Source: Hondaea fermentalgiana
Taxonomy: Eukaryota > Sar > Bigyra > Thraustochytrida > Thraustochytriidae
Assembly (NCBI GenBank): GCA_014084085.1
Contig: NPFB01000012.1
Coordinates: 723,443 to 787,442 of the forward strand
Length of the DNA stretch: 64,000 bases
Reading direction: 5' to 3'
Numbering within the stretch: the stretch's first letter is position 1; each line of letters begins with the position of its first letter. Below are positions 48,786-57,916 of the stretch, in pieces. The translations under genes and the position numbers were made by a program. Under the pieces are notes generated by a model. The model was not told the origin of the DNA, made no database searches, and was given only the letters and a program-made list of their open reading frames with translations.

Positions 48786-49141
48786 GATGGATGGAGAGAG
48801 CTAGCTACCTGCAGCAGCAGCTACTGGAGACACGAGCGAGCGATAGCGTGCACGTGGCGGCCGCGGCAACCGTACGTACTGCGCGCGTCCACGGGGGAAT
48901 ACCGTACTCGCGCGCCGCAGCCGGTGCAGACGGTCGATGTGTGAGGCGAGATTGGCTGCCACGCTTGCGCTCGAAGTGCGCACATGGTGCTGCTACAATA
49001 GTGGTATTCTTTTGTAAGGGTTGCGAGGGTTGGACTTTCTTCCGCTTCGGGCAGAGGAGCGGGAGCGCGTCCAGACCCAAAGTAGACTCCGCCAAGGCAG
49101 CTGTAAACTCGCAACGAGGGTGCCTTCTCGCCCCGAGGAGT

Positions 49142-49161
49142 GGAGAGGAGAGGAGAGGAGA
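49142..49161. repeat. (GGAGA)4 pentanucleotide microsatellite
   Basis: Four tandem GGAGA units, ending about 38 bp before the start codon of the Cys-rich/SH3 gene. Confidence 0.9.
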
Positions 49162-49198
49162 GCACGCGGGCACGGAGCGAAGCCAGGGCAGCTGGAGA

Positions 49199-50296
49199 AT
49201 GATGCGCGTGTCGAGATGGGTAGCAACAATGGTTGTGGCCACTGGCGTCGGCATTGTAAATGCGCAGACCCCGTACCCAACGATGCGCGATACGACCCCG
49301 ACGCCAACCATGGCGCCCATTGCGCTCGTAGACCTGTGCTCGCCGGGAGACAAGGTCAACTTCGAGCTGAATGAGGAGTATTTTGACTTTGACCTCGGCG
49401 TCTGTGGCCTTGAGTGCTCGCTCGACATTCTTCGCGAGCAGGACGAGATCAACACATGCGTGCGCAATTGCTTTTCCGTCGAGAACGGAAGGTCCAAGAG
49501 TCTGCAGAGCGAGCCTTACTCGCTCAACTGCGGCGAATGCTTTGGCGCCTATGCAGCCTGCATGGTCCTGGACTGCGAGTGCTCCGCGGCGCGCGAGACC
49601 TCGGTGCGCTGCCGGGCCTGCTCGCTGGCCAGCTGCGAGCCGGACTTTACGAATTGCACGGGGGGGCTCGTCGTGCCCGAGTACTATGAAGGCCCAGAAG
49701 AAGAGCTCGACATGCAGCGCGTAATCATTTATGCAAGCGCCGGTGGCGCAGGGGCTTTTCTCGCCATGGGCGGCGTGCTCTTCTTGCGTTACCGAAGAGT
49801 CTTGAAGAGGCGAACCAGGAACCTTACCAAGGACGAGAAGGAGTCGATGAAGACGGCGCGTTTTGATGCCAAGTTGTCAGCTGGCCAGGCCCCGCCTCCG
49901 GCGAGCGCTCGTCGACCAGATATGGAAACTTCGCAGGCCCCAGGGGCGGGCGGGCCTCGTGTTTACCTACCTTCCATGTCATCGGCTGCCGCTGCGCCTG
50001 CTAAGCTGGCATCTCGGGTGAGCGCGCGTGTAAGCGCCAATTTTGGCCGCAAAGCGCCCCCACAAGTGCCTACGCGCAACTTTGCCCAGGGCTTTCAAAC
50101 GAGGCACGCAAACCCAGTGGGCCACTCCTTTCGTGTCACCATGCCCTTTGTTAGCACCCACGAGGACGAGATCACGCTCCGGACCAATGCGATTGTCACA
50201 ATTCTCGAGATCCTAAGCGACGACTGGGTCATGGTTCGCGAGAACTCCACGGGGAAGGAAGGCATGACGCTCTCCGGCAATCTCGTAGATGTATAA
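49199..50296 (+). CDS. Type I membrane protein: Cys-rich ectodomain, TM, C-terminal SH3
   Basis: 365 aa from the ATG at 49199; the open frame continues upstream through repeats and hairpins and is not used. Residues 1-24 form a signal peptide (SRWVATMVVATGVGIVNAQ, cleavage likely near AQ-TP). Residues ~48-158 contain about 16 Cys in spaced pairs (CGLEC, CVRNC, CGEC, CECS, CRAC, SLASCEP), which suggests disulfides. A TM helix is at ~178-202 (VIIYASAGGAGAFLAMGGVLFL), followed by basic stop-transfer residues. The cytosolic part has a Pro/Ala-rich linker and, at ~308-365, an SH3 fold (SFRVTMPFVSTHEDEITL near its start, then the DDWVMVRE Trp strand and MTLSGNLVDV). It looks like a receptor- or adaptor-type plasma-membrane protein. 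The family is not known to me. Confidence 0.82.
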   Translation: MMRVSRWVATMVVATGVGIVNAQTPYPTMRDTTPTPTMAPIALVDLCSPGDKVNFELNEEYFDFDLGVCGLECSLDILREQDEINTCVRNCFSVENGRSKSLQSEPYSLNCGECFGAYAACMVLDCECSAARETSVRCRACSLASCEPDFTNCTGGLVVPEYYEGPEEELDMQRVIIYASAGGAGAFLAMGGVLFLRYRRVLKRRTRNLTKDEKESMKTARFDAKLSAGQAPPPASARRPDMETSQAPGAGGPRVYLPSMSSAAAAPAKLASRVSARVSANFGRKAPPQVPTRNFAQGFQTRHANPVGHSFRVTMPFVSTHEDEITLRTNAIVTILEILSDDWVMVRENSTGKEGMTLSGNLVDV

Positions 50297-50692
50297 GCTG
50301 TCTGTCCATTCGGCCTCCGGTCACGCTCCGCTCCGCTCCACTCCGTCCCGCTGTCCCCTTGGCCGGTCCGGCGGACCACGAAAATGGGTTGCGCAGTGTC
50401 CGTTGGAACGTCATTTTTTCAAGTTTCACAAGCGACTTGGCGGCCTTCTGTCTTCATTTCTTCTTTCCTTTCTTATCCTTTCGTCTTTCTTTCTTTCTTT
50501 CTTTTTTTCTTCCGTCTACTTTCCAGCTTCAGCTTTTTAGTATAGCCACCGTCAGTCTCTGTGCCAATTATGGCTGGCGCGACCCCAAAAGGACAACGAA
50601 AACACCCAAGGAGCTCACAGCATTTTACTTTTTGTCAATCGGCCAGCGAGAGAAAGCCAGAGAAAGGGAGTGCACAAGCGCGTACGACGACC
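50297..50692. other. Intergenic region with a TTTC microsatellite
   Basis: 396 bp between two plus-strand genes. It holds CTCC-type repeats at about 50328-50355 and a (TTTC)n tract at about 50484-50512. An in-frame ATG at 50570 could extend the next gene. Confidence 0.6.
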
Positions 50693-52228
50693 ATGGCGAC
50701 ATCCTTTGCGTGCCGCGTGCTTTCCTGGCGCCTCGACGTTCCTCAAAAACGCGCCTGGGTCCGGGCTCATGTGGAAACCGACCAGCAAAGTCCAGGGCAC
50801 TGCCGAATTGTCGTGAGCGCAGAGCGAAAGGCTCGCCTTGGCGACGAGCTCGCAAAGCTTCTCGCTGCGGACAACGATATTGCACGAATCAGGGCTGCCG
50901 CGCTGGTCGACGCAGATGACAGCACGGACGCTTGCACTGCCCTCCTCGTATCTGAAGAAAAAGCTGACGCTTGTGTTTTTGTACTCCGTTGCACCAAAAG
51001 CGAGACCATGGCTCATTTGCTGGAGAGTCTTGACGTTCCTGCTCCAGCGTCTAGCCTCGTTGACGCGGTTCGCAGCGAGATCGAGGCTTGGACACGTGCC
51101 ATTAGTGACCTTGACGAGGCGCGCGCATCACCTGGGAATATTCTCAAGGTCTGTCCGCTCGCGCAACCCTCGACAAGACTCCAAGGAAATCTTCTTTGGA
51201 CACCGCTGGCAGATTCGTCGCCAACAGCGCTCGGGCGCAAATATTTTGCTGTGACGCCGACTCATCTGTGTATGTTTGGGCGCGATGCAAGCGGTGCCCC
51301 TGTATCAAGTCTTCCTCTCAGTCAGGCGGAAGTGGAGCTCACTGACGCGGTAGAAAACGCGGGAACTTACTCGTGGCGTGTGCAAACGCCTGCTCGTCGG
51401 TGGACAGTTGTCGCAGGACATGGCACAGTCGCGCAGCAATGGATCGAAGCCTTGGCAGCCAGTGGCGCAAAGGCCACGGCGGCACAGGAGCGCTTACAGC
51501 GCGCACGGAGTAATGCACTTGCGTCGATCCAGACTCTCGAGGCCATTCTGGCTCGTGAGGATGTTCTCGCAGCGTTTTGCCGCTTCGCCAACGCGCAGAA
51601 CCGCGCGGAGGCCGTTCAACTTTTCTTGGCGATGCGTTCGACGGATGGATTCGATGAATCCGACTTTGAAGCCCTCGCCGACCAGTGCTCGCAACCAGAT
51701 CTGGACAACTTCCTCGCCATTTTTCAGCCGCATTGCGAAGCATGGCAAAGCATGGTAGAGGAAGGCGAAGCAGCACGCGTGGTCGAGCTTGCTCGCGGCG
51801 TGCTGCAGGATGACCTTGAAAGCGATCTCGTGTCACGATTTCTAAACGATTTTGCATTCACGAGCATGCGTGATGCCGCCGAAGGTGAACTCAAACGGCG
51901 CGCCGAGGTCTTTTTCGGGGACAAGGTTCTCTATATAGACAACGAGTCAAGCAAAGCAAGCACGGTACGTCGCTGCCCATTGCCGCAGGATCGTGCGCGT
52001 ATCCTCATTGGCCGTGATGAATCCTGCGATGTAGTACTTTCGTGTCCAAAGGTTTCACGCTTCCACTGTCTTTTGAACATCAATATGGACGACACCATCG
52101 CGGTCACTGACCTCGGCTCTTCACAAGGAACTTTCGTCAACGGCACGCAGATTGAGGCAATTGGGCTTCGTTCGCAAGATCGCGTTCATGTCGGAACATT
52201 TTCGCTCTATGTGGGAACAGAAATATGA
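50693..52228 (+). CDS. PH-like and FHA-domain protein
   Basis: 511 aa from the ATG at 50693, which has a better context (ACCATGG) than an in-frame ATG at 50570 (+41 aa). Residues ~160-265 look like a PH domain: LQGNLLWTPLADS start, KYFAVTPTHLCMFG strands and a closing helix with Trp (AQQWIEALAASG). Residues ~290-405 are helical (AFCRFANAQNRAEAVQLFLAMR...LVSRFLNDFAF) and could be an RGS-like bundle; this is uncertain. Residues ~430-508 are an FHA domain: ILIGRDESCDVVL, VSRFHCLL, TDLGSSQGTFVNG and a closing strand. FHA domains bind phosphothreonine, and the Gly-Arg, Ser-Arg-x-His and Asn residues needed are present. It is probably a membrane-linked phospho-signalling adaptor; partners are unknown. 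Confidence 0.82.
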   Translation: MATSFACRVLSWRLDVPQKRAWVRAHVETDQQSPGHCRIVVSAERKARLGDELAKLLAADNDIARIRAAALVDADDSTDACTALLVSEEKADACVFVLRCTKSETMAHLLESLDVPAPASSLVDAVRSEIEAWTRAISDLDEARASPGNILKVCPLAQPSTRLQGNLLWTPLADSSPTALGRKYFAVTPTHLCMFGRDASGAPVSSLPLSQAEVELTDAVENAGTYSWRVQTPARRWTVVAGHGTVAQQWIEALAASGAKATAAQERLQRARSNALASIQTLEAILAREDVLAAFCRFANAQNRAEAVQLFLAMRSTDGFDESDFEALADQCSQPDLDNFLAIFQPHCEAWQSMVEEGEAARVVELARGVLQDDLESDLVSRFLNDFAFTSMRDAAEGELKRRAEVFFGDKVLYIDNESSKASTVRRCPLPQDRARILIGRDESCDVVLSCPKVSRFHCLLNINMDDTIAVTDLGSSQGTFVNGTQIEAIGLRSQDRVHVGTFSLYVGTEI

Positions 52229-52433
52229 GTAAACGTGAAAAAAGACATTGTTGTTGTTGTTATTGTTGATATTCTTTTTGTCCCTAAGTTTGTCTCTTCT
52301 TTTGGGGGTTGAAATTCCTGTTGATGCTGATAAAGAAAAGGGGTTCCAAAGAGGTGAAAGAACAATGCCTATTTTATTTCTAATTCCTTTTTGCAAAGCC
52401 CTGCCTGACGAGCAAGAAGATTCAGCAAAAGGA

Positions 52434-53717
52434 TTAGTCCCGAAAGTACCTGTTGATAAAGTCCTGCTCAGTTTGATCAGGCGTATCGTCAGCCCATTCG
52501 TGAGCGAAACCCTCAAGACGGCGCTCCATGTCTGAGGTTCTAGAGGCACGTTCGGGATCCTCGGCGCGAAGTTGAGCAAGAGACTTGCGGTGTTTTTGGT
52601 TGTATGCCATGGCAGCGAGAAGCGCAACAATGAGAGCCACATAGGCAGCAGAAAGGACAAACTTTTGACCCGGGGGAATGAAGTGGTACGTGGGGTGCGT
52701 ACCCGATCCGAAGAATCGATCGTATGTGGAAAAGGCGCCAGAAAGCATGACGAGGTAAAAGATGGGGTTGCCCACCATGCCCTGATATATCATAGCGCCG
52801 CCACCCGCGAGACCTGCAACGAGGAACCATGGCGAAATGGCGCCGCCGATGCGCCCGCCGTCGAGCTGACCGATGGGCAAGAGATTGAAAAGGTTGATCA
52901 TGATACCAAAATCGGCCAGCGAAATGAGCATTTGAGATTCCATGGAGATGCCAACAAGACTCGTGGCGACGGCCGCGGCGCCGCCAACAACGGGCCCCCC
53001 AAAAGCCACGAGAGCCTCCTCACGCACATCTTTGGGTCGGTCCTTCATCTCGACAAAAGCGCCCATGAATGGGATAAAGATGGCAGGGCCAGCCGGAATG
53101 CCGAGACGCTTCATGACCATTAAGTGTCCCGACTCGTGGATGCCAATCAGACCAACCATTCCTACAGCAAACGGCCATCCATAAAAGAGAGCGTAGGCGC
53201 CCGTTGTTGCGAGCATTGACATGGCCGGCATAAGTTTGGTAAACTTGAGCGCGCCCAGCACCCACTTCATTTTACCTCCAAGAATGACGAATGCCGTGGC
53301 AGTGGCGCCAAGGCCGCGCGAGAGAAGACCACCTTGCTTCTGTCTCGGCTCTTCCTGCTCTTGTTGCTGCTGTTGACGCATCCAGGCTTCTTCTTCCTCA
53401 TCACGCCGCGGAGGACGACCTGGGGGCGGGGGCGCACCCGTGCTCAGCATACGAACCTGAAAGCCCTTGGACCAGGCTGGAAGAAGGGAGTTGACGTCCC
53501 GGGGCTCAGTTTTGTGCGTGTCTTGCTTGTCCTCAGAAAGTTGAACACCCAAGGAGACAGCAGCGGGCCAGCGTTGGTTCATGACATTTCCTTTTTCAAA
53601 GGTGCCTGCAAGCGCATTTCGTTGGCGCAGCCCAGCCGTTGGTCCGCAAAGCCATCGTTTGTGCTGTGCAGTCGGGCGCACAGCAAGTCTTCTCGCGGCG
53701 ACAATCTTGGCGAGCAT
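52434..53717 (-). CDS. M50/site-2-protease-type membrane metalloprotease, probably mitochondrial
   Basis: 427 aa from the ATG at 53717. The N-terminus (MLAKIVAARRLAVRPTAQHKR) is basic and amphipathic with no acidic residue, typical of a mitochondrial presequence. After a polyGln/acidic linker come ~6 TM segments. The zinc site HESGH is at 194-198 and the third ligand motif N-L-L-P-I-G-Q-L-D-G-G-R at ~278-289 (Asp286). The sequence GPAIFIPFMGAFVEMKDRPKDVREEALVAFGGPV is typical of the EGY1/Rv-type (no PDZ) subgroup. Such proteases cut within membranes; the substrate is unknown. All catalytic residues are present. A GTT-repeat tract lies beyond its 3' end at about 52246-52268. Confidence 0.9.
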   Translation of the reverse strand: MLAKIVAARRLAVRPTAQHKRWLCGPTAGLRQRNALAGTFEKGNVMNQRWPAAVSLGVQLSEDKQDTHKTEPRDVNSLLPAWSKGFQVRMLSTGAPPPPGRPPRRDEEEEAWMRQQQQQEQEEPRQKQGGLLSRGLGATATAFVILGGKMKWVLGALKFTKLMPAMSMLATTGAYALFYGWPFAVGMVGLIGIHESGHLMVMKRLGIPAGPAIFIPFMGAFVEMKDRPKDVREEALVAFGGPVVGGAAAVATSLVGISMESQMLISLADFGIMINLFNLLPIGQLDGGRIGGAISPWFLVAGLAGGGAMIYQGMVGNPIFYLVMLSGAFSTYDRFFGSGTHPTYHFIPPGQKFVLSAAYVALIVALLAAMAYNQKHRKSLAQLRAEDPERASRTSDMERRLEGFAHEWADDTPDQTEQDFINRYFRD

Positions 53718-54402
53718 GGCTCTTTTTGGCGCTTGATGTGAGTCCAATCAAGGTATGTGTACGCTTCGTTGAGATTTGACTTCTCGCTCCCCAAAACTTC
53801 TTGGGCGTCCGGATAAAGTAAGCTAGCAAGTTCACGAGCGCAAAGAGAGAGAGTGTCTCTGTGCCTGCACGATAAGCCAGCGTGCTCGAAGACAGACGTG
53901 ACGTGACGTGACGGTCGGCGCTCTCGCTCCCCAAAGAAGAATCTTTCTCGGTTCCACCCGCCTGGCGGCAGCGCGCAGGTAGCGACGCTGCTCTTGCGCA
54001 GCCTTCTCCTCCTCCTCCTCCTCGCTCGCCCTGGCCACAGCTCGAGCGGCAGGGATCGGCGTCTGCTGCTCGATCAATCCTTGTTCCTCCTGCATCATGA
54101 AGACGCCCACGGAGAGCGAGCGAAGCCCAGGGGCAGAAGCGAAACCGCCGCCTCCAACGTCCTGTGAAGCGTTACGAATATAGCGGTTTTGAGGCCACGC
54201 GCTGCCAGTCAGCATTCGCGCGAGAAGAGGACCAGACCATCCACGCTCGGCGCTCGGCGGGAGCTCGCGCAGCGCTCGAGCCTGCGACGCGCGGGAAGGC
54301 AGCTTGCTTCGCTTCTGGGTCGCGCAGGAATCCGGCCGCCGCCGCGAGACCGGCGAGCGCGGCGCCCGAAGAAGGGCGGCCGGCGACGAGGACTCACCCA
54401 CC
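53718..54402. promoter_or_regulatory. Divergent intergenic region, contains one possible small ORF
   Basis: 685 bp between the M50 protease start and the cysteine desulfurase-TtcA start. The minus strand holds a 128-codon frame (53832-54215), annotated separately. The rest shows no feature. Confidence 0.5.
53832..54215 (-). CDS. Possible small hypothetical protein (128 aa)
   Basis: ATG-started frame. Its first ~40 residues (SAWPQNRYIRNASQ...GLRSLSVGVFM) lack acidic residues except one and could be a mitochondrial presequence. They are followed by a charged helical stretch (ARASEEEEEEKAAQEQRRYLRAAARR). It lies 114 bp upstream of, and in the same direction as, the M50 protease. No family is recognised, and a GC-driven spurious frame is equally possible. 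Confidence 0.28.
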   Translation of the reverse strand: MLTGSAWPQNRYIRNASQDVGGGGFASAPGLRSLSVGVFMMQEEQGLIEQQTPIPAARAVARASEEEEEEKAAQEQRRYLRAAARRVEPRKILLWGARAPTVTSRHVCLRARWLIVQAQRHSLSLRS

Positions 54403-57400
54403 ATGGCGCCCAACGAAAAGGCGGCCGAGACCCCGACCCCTCCGGGCGCAAGGGCCAAGACGTCGGAGGAGGAGGCAGAGGAAGACGGGGACGCCTTTCG
54501 CGAGTTTGTGGACGTGGGCGAGGCAACGGACGATCGCAAGACACAAGATGCGTTGCCCGCGGAAAAGGCCTTTGAGAGACTTCGCGCTGGCGTGGTCGGC
54601 ACGCTCGACCCCGTGGACACGCCCTTTGGCGTGAAGCCGCTCGTGTACGCAGACTGGACTGCGAGCGGTCGCGCTTTTGGACCCATCGAAACCTATGTGC
54701 GCGAAAAGGTGTACCCGTTTTACGCCAATACGCACACGTCCTCGTCAATTACGGGATTGCAGTCGACTTGTTTCCGCGCTGAAGCGCGGCAAATCATCCA
54801 GCAGGCCGTCAATGCCAACACACGGACTGACGTCGTCCTTTTCGCGGGAACAGGCGCTACGGGCGCCGTAAACAAGCTCGTAAGCGTGCTCGGTCTCGAC
54901 GCCCCGCTCCGGGCCGACGAAGTCTCTCGCCCGCGCCCCGTCGTCTTTGTCGGGCCCTTTGAGCACCATAGCAACCTTTTGCCTTGGCGCGAGTCAAGCG
55001 CAGAAGTCGTCTGCGTGCCCGAACGCCAGGATGGGCTTGGCATTGACCGGGACGCCTTGGCGGAGCTCTTGCGGACGTACGCGGACCGCCCTCTTTTGGT
55101 CGGCGCTTTTTCGGCTGGGTCGAACGTCTCTGGCGTCCTCGAGGATGTCGATCGCATTTCTGCGCTCTTGCACCGCCACGGGGCCCTCGCGTGCTGGGAC
55201 TATGCTGCGGCTGGACCTTATGCGCGCATCGACATGAACCCCGTTCTTGCGGGTGAGGACCCCGATCGTCCCTTTGCGTACAAGGACGCAGTCTTTCTCT
55301 CCACGCACAAGTTTGTGGGAGGCATTAATACTCCGGGTGTCCTGGTTGCCAAAAAGAAGCTCTTTGGCAATGCCGTACCTGGAACGGGTAGTGTCGGTGG
55401 CGGCACGGTTTACTTTGTGCGCGAGGACGGCCACAGATATCTCTCGAACCGCGTCGAGCGGGAGGAAGGGGGCACCCCAGATGTGGTGGGCGCCATTCGC
55501 GCGGGCCTTGCTTTTCAGCTCAAACAGAGCGTGGGCTGGGCGAATATCGAGGCCCGTGACAAGGTGATTGGTCGCAAGATCGCGGCCAAGCTCGGTTCGG
55601 AGCCCAAGCTGGTCCTGCTCGGTCCCAAGTGGGGCGACGCGGAAGGTAGCCGGCTGCCCATCGTGTCTTTCCTGGTTCGTCACGGTACCCGCTTCTTACA
55701 TTATAATTTTGTGTCTGCAGTTCTCAACGACGTCTTTGGAATTCAGACGCGAGGCGGATGCATGTGCGCCGGACTTTACGCGCAGCGTCTTTTGGGCCTG
55801 TCTCGCGAGTCTGTCGAAGCCATCGAGGACGAGCTCTTGCGAAACCCCAAGCACTCGGAGTATCTGCGCCCAGGCTTTAGCCGTTTGAGTCTTGCCTACT
55901 TTGCGAGCGACGAAGAGCTCGACTACGTCCTTGACGCAGTGTGCGCTGTGGCGCAGCTGGGCTGGAAACTTTTGCCGCAGTATCGTTTCAACACGCGGAC
56001 CGGTGAATGGAAGCACAAATCGCGTTTCACCAAGTTTCCGGGGCGCCTTTGGCTCGGCGACGCCAATCTCTTGGGCGCGACGCCCTCGGAACCGGAGAAC
56101 GAGGATCGTGCTCGGCCCGACTCTTATGCGTTTCCTGATCTCCTGCAGCAAGGCATTCAACAGATGGACGCCGCCGCAGAAGAGTCGGCCAAAGAGACGC
56201 TTGGAGACCAGACGCAGCTCTTTACGCCCGAGGCTGCGCCGCTCCGGTGGTTTGCCATGCCTTCAGAGGTTCATGCAGAGCTCAGCGCTGGCAGCAACAA
56301 GTGGGCCGCAGCTCCCGTGGAGGTGCGCGCCTCGGAGGGGAAAGAAGGAGAAGAAGACAACTCCGCGCTCACCTCGAATCCGGTGACCGGGCCTTTGGAC
56401 CCCTTTAAGTATTGGGCGATGGTGCGCGAGAGCATGCCAGTGGCACCTGCGCTGACTGCGTCGGATGAATCAGACAATGCAGCAGACCGCGCGCGTAAGC
56501 GTGGGCCCGAGGCCAAGGAAGAGCCCGCGAAGCGAGCCAAAGCGAAGACGGAAAAGTCCTCAACTGTGGTGGTGTGCGAAGACAACTCGTGCTTTCGCGT
56601 GCGCAAGCGTGACAAGTACCCACTCAGGACGGCGGAGGTAATTCGTAGCGATCAAGCGGCGCAGAATCTTGCACAACCGCAAGCAGATGCCGCGGTGGTG
56701 GCGCCGAAAGCGCCGCCCAAGGCACTCCGTCCTCGGATCCCCAAGGGCATCTTGAAGAACGTCGGCAAGGCATTGGCACAATGGGAAATGATCCAAGAAG
56801 GGGATCGACTCTTGCTCGGACTGTCTGGCGGCAAGGATTCGCTGGCCCTTTTGCACGTCTTGCTGCACGTGCAAGCCAAGTCGCCCGTCAAGTTCGAACT
56901 CGCTGCCTGCACCGTGGACCCGATGACTGAGGCTTTTGATCCGAGTCCTCTGATCCCGTATATGGCCTCGCTCGGCGTAACGTACCACTACTTGAAGGAG
57001 CCAATCTTTGATCGTGCCAAGTCTGGCTCGTTGCAAGGAACATCGATCTGTAGCTTTTGCGCGCGTATGAAGCGCGGAGCGCTTTACGGCTGTGCCCGGG
57101 AACACGGCTACAACAAGCTTGTGCTTGCGCAGCACTTGGACGATTCGGCAGAGACGCTCATGATGGGTCTTTTCCATAATGGCATTGCCCGCGCCATGAT
57201 GGCGAATTACGAGGAGAAGAAGGGCGACGTCCGTGTAATTCGTCCGTTGGCATACGTGCGTGAGCATGAGACCAAGGCGTTTTCTTATGCGGCCAAGCTC
57301 CCTGTGATTAACGAGAATTGCCCGGCGTGCTTTGAGGCACCGCAGGAACGCCAGCGCATCAAGCGAATGCTTGCCAAGGAGGAGGCCACGTGCCCACGGA

Positions 57401-57618
57401 TGTTTCACAGTTTGCGCCGTGCGCTCTTGCCGCTCATGGACGCAGACCTTCTCACCGAGATGTCAGCCATCACGAGTCGAAGGACGGATCTGGCAAACAT
57501 GGAGCAGCGGCGTGTCCGGGCTGCGGACCACAAGCAGCGGAAGCAAGAGAAAGAGCAGGCGAAGGACAAGGAGAAGGAAAAGGAGCACGAGGAGGTCGCC
57601 GCAGAAATCAAGGCTTAG
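54403..57618 (+). CDS. Cysteine desulfurase-like/TtcA-like tRNA thiolase fusion
   Basis: 1,071 aa from the ATG at 54403. Residues ~50-560 form a class V aminotransferase: YADWTASGR, the PLP-contact region FEHHSNLLPWRE, CWDYAAAGPY, the Schiff-base Lys303 in STHKFVGG, and a Cys loop RGGCMCAG with Cys453 and Cys455. A ~190-residue linker with basic KR-rich patches follows. Residues ~775-1020 match bacterial TtcA: PP-loop SGGKDS at 808-813, CSFCARMKRGAL (Cys883/886), HLDDSAETLMMGL, IRPLAYVREHE and NENCPACFEAP (Cys973/976). TtcA uses ATP and a [4Fe-4S] cluster on such Cys to make 2-thiocytidine in tRNA, with sulfur from a cysteine desulfurase. Having both in one chain suggests direct sulfur transfer. 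A Lys/Glu-rich tail ends the protein. The tRNA position is inferred. Confidence 0.92.
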   Translation: MAPNEKAAETPTPPGARAKTSEEEAEEDGDAFREFVDVGEATDDRKTQDALPAEKAFERLRAGVVGTLDPVDTPFGVKPLVYADWTASGRAFGPIETYVREKVYPFYANTHTSSSITGLQSTCFRAEARQIIQQAVNANTRTDVVLFAGTGATGAVNKLVSVLGLDAPLRADEVSRPRPVVFVGPFEHHSNLLPWRESSAEVVCVPERQDGLGIDRDALAELLRTYADRPLLVGAFSAGSNVSGVLEDVDRISALLHRHGALACWDYAAAGPYARIDMNPVLAGEDPDRPFAYKDAVFLSTHKFVGGINTPGVLVAKKKLFGNAVPGTGSVGGGTVYFVREDGHRYLSNRVEREEGGTPDVVGAIRAGLAFQLKQSVGWANIEARDKVIGRKIAAKLGSEPKLVLLGPKWGDAEGSRLPIVSFLVRHGTRFLHYNFVSAVLNDVFGIQTRGGCMCAGLYAQRLLGLSRESVEAIEDELLRNPKHSEYLRPGFSRLSLAYFASDEELDYVLDAVCAVAQLGWKLLPQYRFNTRTGEWKHKSRFTKFPGRLWLGDANLLGATPSEPENEDRARPDSYAFPDLLQQGIQQMDAAAEESAKETLGDQTQLFTPEAAPLRWFAMPSEVHAELSAGSNKWAAAPVEVRASEGKEGEEDNSALTSNPVTGPLDPFKYWAMVRESMPVAPALTASDESDNAADRARKRGPEAKEEPAKRAKAKTEKSSTVVVCEDNSCFRVRKRDKYPLRTAEVIRSDQAAQNLAQPQADAAVVAPKAPPKALRPRIPKGILKNVGKALAQWEMIQEGDRLLLGLSGGKDSLALLHVLLHVQAKSPVKFELAACTVDPMTEAFDPSPLIPYMASLGVTYHYLKEPIFDRAKSGSLQGTSICSFCARMKRGALYGCAREHGYNKLVLAQHLDDSAETLMMGLFHNGIARAMMANYEEKKGDVRVIRPLAYVREHETKAFSYAAKLPVINENCPACFEAPQERQRIKRMLAKEEATCPRMFHSLRRALLPLMDADLLTEMSAITSRRTDLANMEQRRVRAADHKQRKQEKEQAKDKEKEKEHEEVAAEIKA

Positions 57619-57916
57619 TGATCTGGCAAGTAAAACATGTTGATACTAAATTTCTAGAAGAGAAACGTGGCGGAAACAACCGAATGAAGACAGTCACTGC
57701 GCTATTTGCGGCTCGACGAGTACGAAGAAGATCTCTCTTTTCTTGGTTGCGTCGATGCATTGGTCGGGAAAGCCGACTGACTTGCTCTCTCACAAAAAAA
57801 GTTGGTCGTGCACTTGGGATTAGCAGATCGTTGTCAATTTGGTGTGATCTCGCTCCCACTTTGACAGATTGTCTTCTACTATTTCAAAAATCAATGCTTT
57901 GAACCTGGCCAAGATT

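Larger units (their letters stand above)
46972..49198. other. Long intergenic region: GC-rich VIT1-side half, then a hairpin-rich stretch without ORFs
   Basis: 2.2 kb between divergent starts. 46972-47345 is very GC-rich, likely the VIT1-like promoter/5' UTR. From about 47.35 to 48.8 kb the composition is closer to even, no ORF is convincing, and several perfect inverted repeats occur (annotated separately). 49142-49161 is (GGAGA)4 just upstream of the Cys-rich/SH3 gene. Confidence 0.6.
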
